A stretch of 40,075 nt of DNA. It comes from UBA1046 sp964624395 (GTDB lineage Bacteria > Bacillota > Clostridia > Saccharofermentanales > DTU023). This document shows positions 8,041-16,184 of this stretch, piece after piece (positions within the stretch are counted from its first letter, which is position 1; every line of letters begins with the position of its first letter). The translations under genes and the position numbers were made by a program. The notes under the pieces are model-generated. The model was given only the letters and a program-made list of their open reading frames with translations, was not told where the DNA came from and did not search any database. Location: NCBI GenBank assembly GCA_964624395.1, contig CAZUWY010000011.1, forward strand, positions 1-40,075, given 5' to 3'.

Positions 8041-8946
8041 ATCCCTGGGCACTATTATGGGCAATACTGCAGGAATAACCTCGATTTCTGCCGGCAAAGC
8101 ACCTTTTTGTTCTCCGTCCATATCTAAAAGAGTATCTTTATTGTCTACTTCTTTGATGGCAATTTTCTTTGCCTGCCGGTAATAGAAGTTTCTATGTTCG
8201 ACATGGCTTTTGTTCATTGTTCTCAAGAGCAAAGAGGCCATAGATCCGGCTGCAAAAGGGCCTTCTGCTCTGATGGCGATCAGATCGAGCAGTCCGTCCT
8301 CAGGACTTGAGTCTGGCGCGATGCTGCGAAAGCCCCCCACGCTTCTGGTATTGGCGATCATGAATAGATAGGCCGGCCCGGAGAATAACTCACCGTCGGT
8401 TTCAATCGAAAGATGCAGGGGCTTAAACAAGCGCACAGGCAGGTCGATGGCTGCATTTAAGATATAGGCCAGGCGACCGAACATGGTCTTGCTGGTTCTG
8501 GTGGTGCGATAAGCCACATCTGCCAGCATGCCGCCGGCGCAGACATTAAAAAAATAATCCCCCCCGCAGTGACCCAGATCGATCATGCGTGTTTCAGGGT
8601 TCAGAAGCATTCTTCGGATCCCTTCCTTGTCTCTGGGCAGATCCATGGCAAAGGCGAAGTCATTGACTGTCCCTGCCGCCACAATGGCTAAAGGGATTTT
8701 ATGTTCCGTCTTCATCAGCCCATTGACAACTTCATGAACGGTTCCATCTCCACCAACAGCCAGGCAGATGTCATAATCCTTACTCTTTTCTGCTGCGATA
8801 ATGGCGGCATGGCCGCTGCCCTTTGTCTCAATTAGATCAATCGCACTATAGGGGCCGCTTTGCTTGAGATTTGCCAGCAGGCTGCGGATCTCCTTTTGGA
8901 AGACCTCTCTGCCGGCTGCAGGATTAATAATTGTTAAAAGTCGCAT
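8035..8946 (-). CDS. Diacylglycerol/lipid kinase family protein (DgkB/YegS-like)
   Basis: A 303-residue protein with the DAGK catalytic domain. It begins LLTIINPAAG, followed by the nucleotide-binding GGDGTVHEVVNG near residue 85 and VAAGTVNDFAFAMDLP shortly after. The family phosphorylates diacylglycerol or related lipids at the membrane with ATP, recycling DAG from lipoteichoic acid synthesis in Gram-positives. The exact lipid cannot be read from sequence. The stop codon falls inside the end of the convergent ABC-F gene. A 19-bp palindrome covers its likely promoter, suggesting repression by a dimeric regulator. Confidence 0.87.
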   Translation of the reverse strand: MRLLTIINPAAGREVFQKEIRSLLANLKQSGPYSAIDLIETKGSGHAAIIAAEKSKDYDICLAVGGDGTVHEVVNGLMKTEHKIPLAIVAAGTVNDFAFAMDLPRDKEGIRRMLLNPETRMIDLGHCGGDYFFNVCAGGMLADVAYRTTRTSKTMFGRLAYILNAAIDLPVRLFKPLHLSIETDGELFSGPAYLFMIANTRSVGGFRSIAPDSSPEDGLLDLIAIRAEGPFAAGSMASLLLRTMNKSHVEHRNFYYRQAKKIAIKEVDNKDTLLDMDGEQKGALPAEIEVIPAVLPIIVPRDL

Positions 8947-8974
8947 AACGTGCTCCGCAATCAGAACTGGCTAC

Positions 8975-8993
8975 TGGATTATATCATAATCCA
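8975..8993 (-). promoter_or_regulatory. Extended -10 promoter of the lipid kinase overlapped by a perfect palindrome
   Basis: On the minus strand, TG-A-TATAAT occupies 8978-8986 with TATAAT at 8978-8983. It lies within TGGATTATATCATAATCCA (8975-8993), whose 8-bp arms match exactly around three bases. A repressor bound here would block the -10 element. The palindrome is seen; its use as an operator is inference. Confidence 0.5.
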
Positions 8994-9063
8994 AGCTTTG
9001 CAGGGCCTCATCTTTCTTGTATTATTCTTCTAGTTATTGTCGGGCAGGCTTTAAATCGTTGCT

Positions 9064-9069
9064 GTATAA
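9064..9069 (+). promoter_or_regulatory. -10 element of aspS
   Basis: TATAAT at 9064-9069, followed by about 56 transcribed bases before the chosen ATG. A well-spaced -35 is not clear: TTGTCG at 9036-9041 is 22 bases away. The hexamer overlaps an upstream in-frame ATG, which argues against using that ATG as the start. Confidence 0.5.
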
Positions 9070-9131
9070 TGATACGACAAAATATTGATTTGGCTCTGCT
9101 GCCTGCCAGCAGGAATATAGAGGTGCAATTG

Positions 9132-10913
9132 ATGTTGGACAATATGCAGGGATGGCTGCGCAGCTGCCGCTGTGCAGAAGTTACGGATGCTATGATCGGT
9201 GAGAGACTGATCTTGATGGGCTGGTGCCAGAAGCAAAGAGATCTGGGCGGCCTGATCTTTATTAATCTCAGAGATAGAAGCGGTGAGATTCAACTGGTAT
9301 TAGATGATGACAGCCCGGAGGGGATGAGAAAAAAAGCCGGCTCGATCAGAAGCGAATTTGTTCTGGCTGCCAGTGGTATTTTAAGAAAAAGATCAGCCAT
9401 AAACCCGGAGATGAAAACCGGTCAATTAGAGCTTTGGGTGGAAGAGATTCGAATTTTAGCCACTGCCAAAACAACTCCCTTCTATATCGAGGATGATGCG
9501 GGCGCCAATGAGGCTCTGCGCCTCAAATACCGCTATCTTGACCTGCGCAGACCTGTGATGCAAAAGAATTTGCTCCTGCGCCATCAGGTGAGCATGCTGG
9601 TGAGAGATTTTTTCAGTCAGGAAGGCTTTTTAGAGATAGAAACTCCCATGCTGATTAAAAGTACACCGGAGGGGGCAAGGGATTATCTGGTGCCGTCTCG
9701 CGTCTTTCCCGGCCGCTTTTTTGCTTTGCCCCAGTCGCCTCAGATCTACAAGCAATTGCTGATGTTAGCGGGATTCGACCGTTATCTGCAGATTGCCCGC
9801 TGCTTTCGTGATGAAGATTTAAGAGCAGATCGCCAGCCTGAATTCACCCAGATTGACTTGGAGATGTCCTTTGTCAATCAGGAGGAAGTGCTGGGCTTAA
9901 ATGAAAGATTCATGGCTCGCCTGCTGAAGGAAATAAAAGGATTTGAGCTGGAGCTGCCGCTGCCAAGGCTGACTTGGCGGGAGGCGATGGAAAGATTTGG
10001 CTCCGACAAACCGGATCTGCGCTTTGGCCTTGAGTTATTCGATATCTCTGATCTGGCGGCCAAGAGCGGATTTACCGTATTTCACAATATTTTAGAGAGT
10101 AATGGGACTGTACGCGCCCTTTGCCTGCCGGACGGCTCCTCTTTATCGCGCAAGGAGATTGACAGCTTAAATGACTATGTCAAGACCTATAAGGCCAAAG
10201 GACTGGCCTGGCTGACTGTAGAAGACAATCCGCGTGGTTCGATCCATAAATTTGTCACCCCCGATCTGGTGCACGAGATTGCCGGACGCTGCCAGGCGTC
10301 TGGCGGTGATCTCATCTTGATAATTGCCGATAATTCTAAAGACATTGCCCTTACAGCTTTAGGAGAATTGCGGCTGGAGGTAGCCCGCAGGCTTGATCTG
10401 ATCCCTGGCGATCAATGGAAAGCTCTCTGGATCACGGAATTTCCGCTCTTTGAAGCTGAACCTGAAAGCAATAAGCTAAACTCGATGCATCATCCCTTCA
10501 CGGCACCGATGGACGAAGATTTGCATCTGTTACAAAAAGCTCCTGAAAAAGTTAGAGCCAAAGCATATGATATTGTGCTAAACGGTGTGGAGCTTGGAGG
10601 GGGCAGCATCCGTATCCATGATCAGGAGCTGCAAAAGGAGATCTTTGAACTTTTAGGGCTGGGATCAGAGCTGGTGGCAGAAAGATTTGGCTTCTTGCTG
10701 GAGGCCTTCCAATACGGTGTGCCTCCCCATGGCGGCATTGCCTATGGGCTTGACCGCATGCTGATGCTGCTGGCGGGTGAGAGCAGTATCAGAGAAGTTT
10801 TAGCTTTCCCCAAAGTTCAAAATTCCTCCGATCTGATGAGCGGGGCACCCGGTGTGGTAGATCAAGAGCAGTTAGAGGAGTTAAAGCTTTCCTGCCAGAA
10901 ACAAGATTTATGA
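9132..10913 (+). CDS. aspS: Aspartyl-tRNA synthetase
   Basis: A 593-residue bacterial-type class IIb synthetase that charges tRNA-Asp with aspartate. An N-terminal OB fold carries MGWCQKQRDLGGLIFINLRD. Motif 2 is CFRDEDLRADRQPEFTQID, with LPQSPQIYKQLLM before it. A GAD insertion domain occupies about residues 270-400, and motif 3 is GIAYGLDRML near the end. I start at the ATG at 9132, with AGAGGTG about six bases upstream. The earlier in-frame ATG at 9069 overlaps the -10 hexamer. Length matches the family. Whether it also charges tRNA-Asn cannot be decided here; gatCAB is not in the window. Confidence 0.96.
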   Translation: MLDNMQGWLRSCRCAEVTDAMIGERLILMGWCQKQRDLGGLIFINLRDRSGEIQLVLDDDSPEGMRKKAGSIRSEFVLAASGILRKRSAINPEMKTGQLELWVEEIRILATAKTTPFYIEDDAGANEALRLKYRYLDLRRPVMQKNLLLRHQVSMLVRDFFSQEGFLEIETPMLIKSTPEGARDYLVPSRVFPGRFFALPQSPQIYKQLLMLAGFDRYLQIARCFRDEDLRADRQPEFTQIDLEMSFVNQEEVLGLNERFMARLLKEIKGFELELPLPRLTWREAMERFGSDKPDLRFGLELFDISDLAAKSGFTVFHNILESNGTVRALCLPDGSSLSRKEIDSLNDYVKTYKAKGLAWLTVEDNPRGSIHKFVTPDLVHEIAGRCQASGGDLILIIADNSKDIALTALGELRLEVARRLDLIPGDQWKALWITEFPLFEAEPESNKLNSMHHPFTAPMDEDLHLLQKAPEKVRAKAYDIVLNGVELGGGSIRIHDQELQKEIFELLGLGSELVAERFGFLLEAFQYGVPPHGGIAYGLDRMLMLLAGESSIREVLAFPKVQNSSDLMSGAPGVVDQEQLEELKLSCQKQDL

Positions 10914-10965
10914 AAAGAGGAAGAGCTGAGATTTAGCTAAATTATGACTTTAATAACGCTCGGCC

Positions 10966-10971
10966 TATACT
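10966..10971 (+). promoter_or_regulatory. Possible -10 element of lepB
   Basis: TATACT at 10966-10971 in the 116-bp gap between aspS and lepB, with only a poor -35 (TATGAC, 10943-10948). Two TTAGCTAA palindromes flank it at 10933-10940 and 11002-11009. Confidence 0.35.
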
Positions 10972-11029
10972 AAGTGATATATCATGATTAAACTATAGAT
11001 CTTAGCTAAATGAAGCGAGGGGTTTTGAA

Positions 11030-11674
11030 TTGCAGTGGGGCGATGAGAGCAAAGAGATAAATAAAAGCGCAGAAATGAGTGTTCTAACAGAAGACGAACA
11101 GCTTGCAAAAAAAGACTTGGATGATGCCACTAGGAAAAGACTGGAGCAAAGAAAAAGCCTTTTTTCCTGGCTTCGCTATATTTTGCTCTGGCTGATTATT
11201 GGTCTTTTGATTTCACAATTTGTCCTGCAGCGCAATACTGTCTATGGCGAATCAATGGTGCCAAATCTCTATAATCAAGATGAGCTGCTGGTGGAGAAGA
11301 TCAGTCGCTTTTTCGGGGGGATTTCGCGCGGCGATATTGTTACCTGCAAATCGTATATTGGCAATAATGAAAAGAACAGCAGTCTGGTGAAAAGAGTGAT
11401 CGGTCTGCCCGGTGAAAAAATTGAAATCAGGGCTGGACATGTCTATATCAATGACGATCTGCTGCAGGAAGACTATCTTGCCCCGGAGATCAAAACCATA
11501 GTTGTCAGTGAGAGGTTTAATAGCATTGTTTTAGCTGAAGATGAATATTACCTGCTGGGAGATAATCGCTCACACAGTCAGGATAGCCGGTATTTCGGGC
11601 CGGTGAAGAAAGCGGATATAACGGGCGAGGTATTGCTGCGCTTTTATCCTTTCGACCGCTTTGGTGTTCCCTAA
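11030..11674 (+). CDS. lepB: Signal peptidase I
   Basis: A 214-residue membrane serine protease (S26) that removes signal peptides outside the cell. One transmembrane helix lies at about residues 44-66, after a charged cytoplasmic N-terminus. The catalytic serine is S75 in YGESMVPNL and the catalytic lysine K121 in LVKRVIGLPGEK. The GDNRSHSQDSRYFG box lies near residue 177. This is the Gram-positive-style S/K dyad enzyme. The start is TTG at 11030, with GAGGGG nine bases before it. An ATG 15 codons later lacks a ribosome site. It is followed 55 bp later by lepA, a frequent partner. Confidence 0.95.
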   Translation: MQWGDESKEINKSAEMSVLTEDEQLAKKDLDDATRKRLEQRKSLFSWLRYILLWLIIGLLISQFVLQRNTVYGESMVPNLYNQDELLVEKISRFFGGISRGDIVTCKSYIGNNEKNSSLVKRVIGLPGEKIEIRAGHVYINDDLLQEDYLAPEIKTIVVSERFNSIVLAEDEYYLLGDNRSHSQDSRYFGPVKKADITGEVLLRFYPFDRFGVP

Positions 11675-11701
11675 ATCAGTATCTTTGTGACAAGACAAAG
11701 T

Positions 11702-11729
11702 CAAGGAGTATTCAACAAGGAGTATTCAG
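11702..11729 (+). repeat. Duplicated ribosome-binding site before lepA
   Basis: CAAGGAGTATTCAA (11702-11715) and CAAGGAGTATTCAG (11716-11729) are a 14-bp tandem duplication ending at the lepA ATG. The second AAGGAG is seven bases from the start codon and is the usable site. The first is a spare copy. Confidence 0.8.
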
Positions 11730-13538
11730 ATGGAAAGAGATAGGCAAAATGTAAGAAATTTTTGCATTATTGCACATATTGATCACGGCAAATCTACACT
11801 TTCTGACCGCCTGATTGAGCATACAGGCGTTCTTACTGAGCGCGAAATGCAAAGTCAGGTGCTGGACAATATGGATCTGGAGCGAGAACGCGGTATTACA
11901 ATCAAGGCACAGGCTGTGCGCATGAACTACAAGGCAGCTGACGGGGAAACCTATATTCTCAATCTGATTGATACGCCGGGACATGTCGATTTTAACTATG
12001 AGGTTTCCAGATCCCTGGCCGCCTGCGACGGCGCCATTTTAGTTGTTGATGCCGCGCAGGGCATTGAGGCCCAGACCCTGGCCAATGCCTATCTGGCCAT
12101 TGATGCTGATCTGGAAATCTTGCCAGTCATAAATAAGATCGATCTTGCAGCCTCCAGACCGGATGAGATCAAAGCGGAGATTGAGGAGGTAATCGGGCTT
12201 GATGCTTCAGACATACCCCTGATTTCTGCCAAGGAGGACATCGGCATTGGCGAGGTGCTCAAGCAGATTGTAGAAAAACTGCCGCCACCCAGAGGCGATG
12301 AGGATGCACCTTTGCAAGCTTTAATTTTTGACTCCCAGTACGATATCTACAAAGGGGTCATCGTTCATGTCAATGTGCAGCAGGGTAAAGTCAAAAACGG
12401 CGATGAAATCCTGATGATGAATACCAAGAAGAGATTTACTATCGCCGAGCTCGGTTATTTCCATCCCGGCTCCTATCTGCCCGCTCAAGAACTTATCTGC
12501 GGCGATGTCGGTTATATTGTTGCCAGTATCAAAAATGTCAGAGATACCGCAGTAGGAGACACAGTTACCCTGAAAGACAGGCCGGCCAAAGAGCCTTTGC
12601 CGGGCTATAAGCCTGTGCAGCAGATGGTTTACTGCGGCATGTACCCAGTCGACGGTGCCGATTATGCAGCGCTGAGAGATGCTCTGGAGAAAGTGCAGCT
12701 AAATGACGCTGCCCTCTCCTTTGAGGCAGAGACTTCAATCGCTCTTGGCTTTGGCTTTCGCTGCGGCTTTTTAGGCCTGCTCCATTATGAGATTATTCAG
12801 GAGCGGCTGGAAAGAGAGTTTAATCTTGATCTTATTTCGACGGCTCCTTCGGTCGAGTATCTGATCAGACTGAAAGACGGCACAGTAGAAAAACTGGATA
12901 ATCCCACCAATATGCCTGAGCAAGAGAGAATTGAAGCGATTGAAGAACCTGTGGTTAGAGCTTCAATTATGACGCCGGTAGAATATATCGGCAATATCAT
13001 GAGCCTTTGCCAGGAGAGACGCGGAATCTATATAACAACGGAATATCTGGACAAGCACAGGGCCAATTTGATTTACGAGATGCCTTTAAATGAGATTATC
13101 TACGATTTCTTTGATGCCCTGAAATCCCGATCGCGCGGCTATGCTTCATTAGATTATGAACTGAAGGGCTATGTGGCGGCCAATCTGGTCAAACTCGATA
13201 TTTTGATCAACAATGAACCGGTGGACGCCCTGACCTTTATCGTGCATCACGATCAGGCATATGCCCGGGGCAGGCATATGACTGAAAAACTGAGAGAGAA
13301 TATTCCCAGGCATCAGTTTGAGATTCCGATTCAGGCTGCCATCGCTGGTAAAATAATTGCCCGGGAGACTGTCCGTGCTTATCGCAAGGATGTGACCGCC
13401 AAATGCTATGGCGGAGATATCAGCCGCAAGAAAAAACTTTTGGAAAAACAAAAGGAAGGCAAGAAGCGGATGCGCAATGTTGGCTCGGTCGAGGTGCCCC
13501 AGGAGGCTTTCATGAGTGTCCTGAAGCTCGATGAATAA
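11730..13538 (+). CDS. lepA: Elongation factor 4 (LepA)
   Basis: A 602-residue translational GTPase. G1 is AHIDHGKST at about residues 13-21, G3 is DTPGHVDF and G4 is NKID. EF-G-like domains II and III follow, then the LepA-specific C-terminal domain ending KEGKKRMRNVGSVEVPQEAF. It acts on ribosomes and affects initiation and elongation under ionic or cold stress. The length is canonical. The ATG is served by the second copy of a duplicated AAGGAG. It follows lepB. hemW, often found next, is absent and a thioredoxin-like lipoprotein gene follows instead. Confidence 0.97.
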   Translation: MERDRQNVRNFCIIAHIDHGKSTLSDRLIEHTGVLTEREMQSQVLDNMDLERERGITIKAQAVRMNYKAADGETYILNLIDTPGHVDFNYEVSRSLAACDGAILVVDAAQGIEAQTLANAYLAIDADLEILPVINKIDLAASRPDEIKAEIEEVIGLDASDIPLISAKEDIGIGEVLKQIVEKLPPPRGDEDAPLQALIFDSQYDIYKGVIVHVNVQQGKVKNGDEILMMNTKKRFTIAELGYFHPGSYLPAQELICGDVGYIVASIKNVRDTAVGDTVTLKDRPAKEPLPGYKPVQQMVYCGMYPVDGADYAALRDALEKVQLNDAALSFEAETSIALGFGFRCGFLGLLHYEIIQERLEREFNLDLISTAPSVEYLIRLKDGTVEKLDNPTNMPEQERIEAIEEPVVRASIMTPVEYIGNIMSLCQERRGIYITTEYLDKHRANLIYEMPLNEIIYDFFDALKSRSRGYASLDYELKGYVAANLVKLDILINNEPVDALTFIVHHDQAYARGRHMTEKLRENIPRHQFEIPIQAAIAGKIIARETVRAYRKDVTAKCYGGDISRKKKLLEKQKEGKKRMRNVGSVEVPQEAFMSVLKLDE

Positions 13539-13773
13539 TATAAAAAAAGAGTTAAGATCTGTGCTGAGTAGTTGCGGCGAAATAGTAACATAAGACAAAT
13601 TTTACTCTCTTCTTTGCCATTTCATTCTCAATCGTTCAAAATAGCAAAGTCAGTGTTTTGGCTGTTTTCAGTCTTGTGGCTGTTTAGAGCTTTAAGCTAT
13701 TGACTGAAGGCAAAATATATTTTTCTCTTGAGATCCACTCCAGAGTTGAAATCTTGAAAGTAGGGCTGTATTT

Positions 13774-14472
13774 ATGAAATCTTCCAATCTAAAAAGAATT
13801 GTTTTTCTCCTGATCGCTGCCATGATTATCTCCGTGTCAGTTTTTACGCTTGCCTGCTCAAAAGAAAAGGAACAAGCAGCAACTCAAGCTGAAGCTGAGG
13901 AAACAGCTGAAAACGGCGAAGAAACCGAAGCTAAAAAAGAAGAGACCGAGCCGGCCGCAAGCATAGAAAAGACAGAGGCAGAGGATGAGACAAATACCAC
14001 TGCTGCTGAAGCAGATGAGGTTTACTGGCTGTTTGAATCGACCGATCTCGAGGGAGAAAAAATCACCCATAAATATCTGGCGGACAATAAAGTTACCCTG
14101 GTCAATGTCTGGGCTACCTATTGCGGTCCCTGCATCCATGAGATGCCTGATCTGGCAAGAGTTTCAGTTGAATACAAGGATAAGAGCGTTGGCTTTCTTG
14201 GCATTATCAGCGATATCAGCGAAGATGACCGCGATCAGGCTTTGCTGGAAATAGCAAAGAAAATGGTCAAGGATGCCAGCATAGAGTACGCCAATATTGT
14301 TGTGAGTGAAACTATCGGCAGGTCAATCATGGCTGGTGTTCAGGCAGTGCCCACCACCTTTTTTGCCGATAGCAAGGGCAGGATTGTAGGAAATGTCGTC
14401 CTGGGCAGTATGACGATTGAACAGATGAGAGAGCATATTGAAACAGCCCTTGAAGAAGTGAACGCTAATTAA
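13774..14472 (+). CDS. TlpA/ResA-like thioredoxin-fold lipoprotein
   Basis: A 232-residue exported protein. A basic start and hydrophobic stretch lead to lipobox TLAC with lipidated C28. Residues about 30-82 are a strongly acidic Glu/Ala/Thr tether. The thioredoxin domain follows, with active site WATYCGPC (C117, C120) and the cis-proline segment AVPTTFF near 193. It probably acts outside the membrane as a thiol-disulfide reductase. No ccdA or cytochrome-maturation gene is adjacent, so its electron donor and substrate are unknown. The ATG has TAGGG about nine bases upstream. A strong terminator follows, and the gene looks monocistronic. I see no clear promoter in the 235-bp upstream gap. Confidence 0.88.
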   Translation: MKSSNLKRIVFLLIAAMIISVSVFTLACSKEKEQAATQAEAEETAENGEETEAKKEETEPAASIEKTEAEDETNTTAAEADEVYWLFESTDLEGEKITHKYLADNKVTLVNVWATYCGPCIHEMPDLARVSVEYKDKSVGFLGIISDISEDDRDQALLEIAKKMVKDASIEYANIVVSETIGRSIMAGVQAVPTTFFADSKGRIVGNVVLGSMTIEQMREHIETALEEVNAN

Positions 14473-14496
14473 ATTCTTGCAGATTTTCTGATTTGG

Positions 14497-14531
14497 CCCT
14501 GCCTTTTCTGAGGCAGGGTTTTTTATTTTTT
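14497..14531 (+). terminator. Rho-independent terminator after the thioredoxin lipoprotein
   Basis: CCCTGCCT (14497-14504) pairs exactly with AGGCAGGG (14511-14518) around a six-base loop, followed by TTTTTTATTTTTT. Confidence 0.95.
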
Positions 14532-14578
14532 CTTTTCAATCCCCTTCCTGGCCAAAATGATTATTGGCAATCCAAAGC

Positions 14579-14606
14579 TTGACAAGATTCTTTTCATGGA
14601 TATAAT
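14579..14606 (+). promoter_or_regulatory. Consensus sigma-A promoter of the amino-acid transporter operon
   Basis: TTGACA (14579-14584), a 16-base spacer and TATAAT (14601-14606) match the consensus exactly. Transcription should start near 14613, giving a leader of about 73 bases before a short leader ORF. Confidence 0.85.
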
Positions 14607-14618
14607 TATTCAATAATA

Positions 14619-14654
14619 TGAATTAAAATTAATCAACAAAATGATAAAAATCAT
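14619..14654 (+). promoter_or_regulatory. Possible ArgR/AhrC-like operator region
   Basis: TGAATTAAAATTAA (14619-14632) matches nine of ten half-site positions of the ARG-box form TGAAT-N4-ATTCA. ATGATAAAAATCAT (14641-14654) is a second dyad. Both lie just after the predicted transcription start. The region is very AT-rich, so chance matches are possible. Confidence 0.3.
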
Positions 14655-14685
14655 TGGCTATTGGAGAGAGGGAAGGATCTAAACC

Positions 14686-14721
14686 ATGTTTGTTGGAAAA
14701 GGAAAAGAAAAATATTTATGA
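14686..14721 (+). CDS. Putative 11-codon leader peptide upstream of the transporter permease
   Basis: The reading frame encodes MFVGKGKEKYL. Its ATG lies eight bases after AAGGA, a better-placed ribosome site than the permease itself has. Its stop codon overlaps the permease start as ATGA, so ribosomes finishing it could reinitiate on the permease. This is the arrangement of translationally coupled leader peptides. Whether it is translated is not known. It is Lys/Gly-rich, without runs of one amino acid that would signal classical attenuation. Confidence 0.45.
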   Translation: MFVGKGKEKYL

Positions 14722-15443
14722 GTTATCCAGCATTGGCAGCAATTATAATTGACTTTAGCCGGATGGTTAAATGGATACCGACATTTCTTGAGGGAGTCGG
14801 TGTGACTGTTGTTTTATCTTTAATCACAGTTATTATGGGTTCTATCATCGGCCTAGTGATTATCAGCATGCGCAGATCTTCTATCTGCCCTATCTCCCTT
14901 TTTGCCAAGTTTTATACGCTTTTTATCCGCGGAACACCCTTGCTTTTGCAATTATATATCTGGCTTTACGGCCTGCCTAAGGTCGGCATTGTTATACCCG
15001 CCCTGCCCCTGGCGGGAGATTTGTTTGGCAGCCGCGAATTTAGCACAGCCCTGGTTGCGCTGGGAATAAATTCCAGTGCCTATGTTGCTGAAATACTGCG
15101 CGGCGGCCTGGAGGCGATCGATAAGGGGCAGACGGAAGCTGCCAGATCTTTAGGGCTGTCCAGCAGGCAGACCATGAGGTATATCATCATTCCACAGGCT
15201 GTCCGCGTGGTCCTGCCGGGTCTTGGCAATGAGTTTATCCAAATGATCAAAGAGAGTTCAATAGTCTCCACCGTGGGCATATTTGATGTCATGTACAGCA
15301 GCAATATTGTCAAAGCGGCAACTTTTGCGGTTTTCGAGCCCCTCATAATCGTTGCTCTAATCTATTTGTTTTTAACATCTGTTCTTACTTTTTTGCAGCG
15401 TCAGCTAGAGAGGAAACTAAATGTCGATCTTAAAAACAGTTAA
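14718..15443 (+). CDS. Polar amino-acid ABC transporter permease
   Basis: A 241-residue HisM/GlnP-type inner-membrane permease with about five hydrophobic segments. The ATPase-contact EAA loop reads EAARSLGLSSRQTMRYIIIPQA. The FIRGTPLLLQLYIWLYG stretch is typical of this family. The start is the ATG at 14718, which overlaps the leader ORF stop as ATGA. It has no good ribosome site of its own, consistent with coupling. An in-frame TTG at 14661 would add 19 atypical residues. Its end overlaps the ATPase gene by 23 bp. The substrate is a polar or charged amino acid; the exact one cannot be read. Confidence 0.9.
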   Translation: MSYPALAAIIIDFSRMVKWIPTFLEGVGVTVVLSLITVIMGSIIGLVIISMRRSSICPISLFAKFYTLFIRGTPLLLQLYIWLYGLPKVGIVIPALPLAGDLFGSREFSTALVALGINSSAYVAEILRGGLEAIDKGQTEAARSLGLSSRQTMRYIIIPQAVRVVLPGLGNEFIQMIKESSIVSTVGIFDVMYSSNIVKAATFAVFEPLIIVALIYLFLTSVLTFLQRQLERKLNVDLKNS

Positions 15444-16158
15444 TTTGTCGAAAAGACTTGGCAATCTCCAGGTATTAAAAAATATAAATCTTGAGATTGA
15501 AGCTGGAGAGGCAGTTGCCATCATAGGACCTTCCGGATCGGGAAAGTCGACTCTTTTACGCTGCCTCAATTCTTTAGAGATTCCAGATGCAGGCGCGGTA
15601 TATTTTCGCGATATCGAGATTAATGCTCGAAAGCAAAGTGAGGCAAATCTAAATCAGCTGCGCCGTAAGATTGGCATGGTCTTTCAGCATTTTCATCTCT
15701 TCCCCCATCTTTCTGTCTTAGAAAATATCAGTATTGCCCCCTGTCTGGCTTTGCAGCTTAGTAAAGATGAAGCAGAAAAAAGAGCAATCAGGCTCCTGGA
15801 ACAAGTTGGGCTCAAAGATAAAATCAATTCATATCCGGATAAACTGTCCGGTGGTCAAAAACAAAGGGTTGCTATTGCCAGAGCATTGGCGATGGAACCT
15901 GAAATTATTCTTTTTGATGAACCCACTTCAGCCCTTGATCCTGAAATGATCAAAGAGGTTTTGACTGTCATAGCCGATCTAATAAAAAGCGGCCTTACCA
16001 CTGTGCTGGCGACTCATGAGATGGGCTTTGCCAGAGAGCTGGCGGATCGGATCATCTTTTTAGATGAAGGTCTGATCATGGAAGATTCTCCGCCAGAGGA
16101 ATTTTTCACTAAAACAAAGTCTGAACGGGCAAAACAGTTTTTAAGCAAGCTAATGTAG
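15421..16158 (+). CDS. Polar amino-acid ABC transporter ATPase (GlnQ-type)
   Basis: A 245-residue ATPase of the GlnQ/HisP group that powers the adjoining permease. Walker A is GPSGSGKST at about 37-45, the Q-loop is GMVFQHFHLFPH, the signature is LSGGQKQRVAIARALA, Walker B is IILFDEPTSALDPE, and the switch histidine is in LATHEMGFA. The ATG follows GAGG and lies inside the permease gene, so translation is coupled. Length and all motifs are normal. The binding-protein gene follows 26 bp later. Confidence 0.95.
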   Translation: MSILKTVNLSKRLGNLQVLKNINLEIEAGEAVAIIGPSGSGKSTLLRCLNSLEIPDAGAVYFRDIEINARKQSEANLNQLRRKIGMVFQHFHLFPHLSVLENISIAPCLALQLSKDEAEKRAIRLLEQVGLKDKINSYPDKLSGGQKQRVAIARALAMEPEIILFDEPTSALDPEMIKEVLTVIADLIKSGLTTVLATHEMGFARELADRIIFLDEGLIMEDSPPEEFFTKTKSERAKQFLSKLM

Positions 16159-16184
16159 TTAAAAATTTGAAAGGAAAAATCAAG

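Noticed and set aside
9069..9131. Longer aspS start
   Set aside because: The ATG overlaps TATAAT, so it would not be in the transcript. The extension is unlike the family N-terminus.
10914..11029. Riboswitch or T-box before lepB
   Set aside because: The gap is short and has no specifier stem, T-box sequence or known aptamer core.
13149..13598. 149-codon minus-strand reading frame over the lepA end
   Set aside because: It shadows a highly conserved gene, with no ribosome site and no recognisable protein features.
14473..14685. Amino-acid riboswitch or T-box for the transporter
   Set aside because: The leader is only about 73 bases, AT-rich, without conserved aptamer or T-box elements or a terminator.
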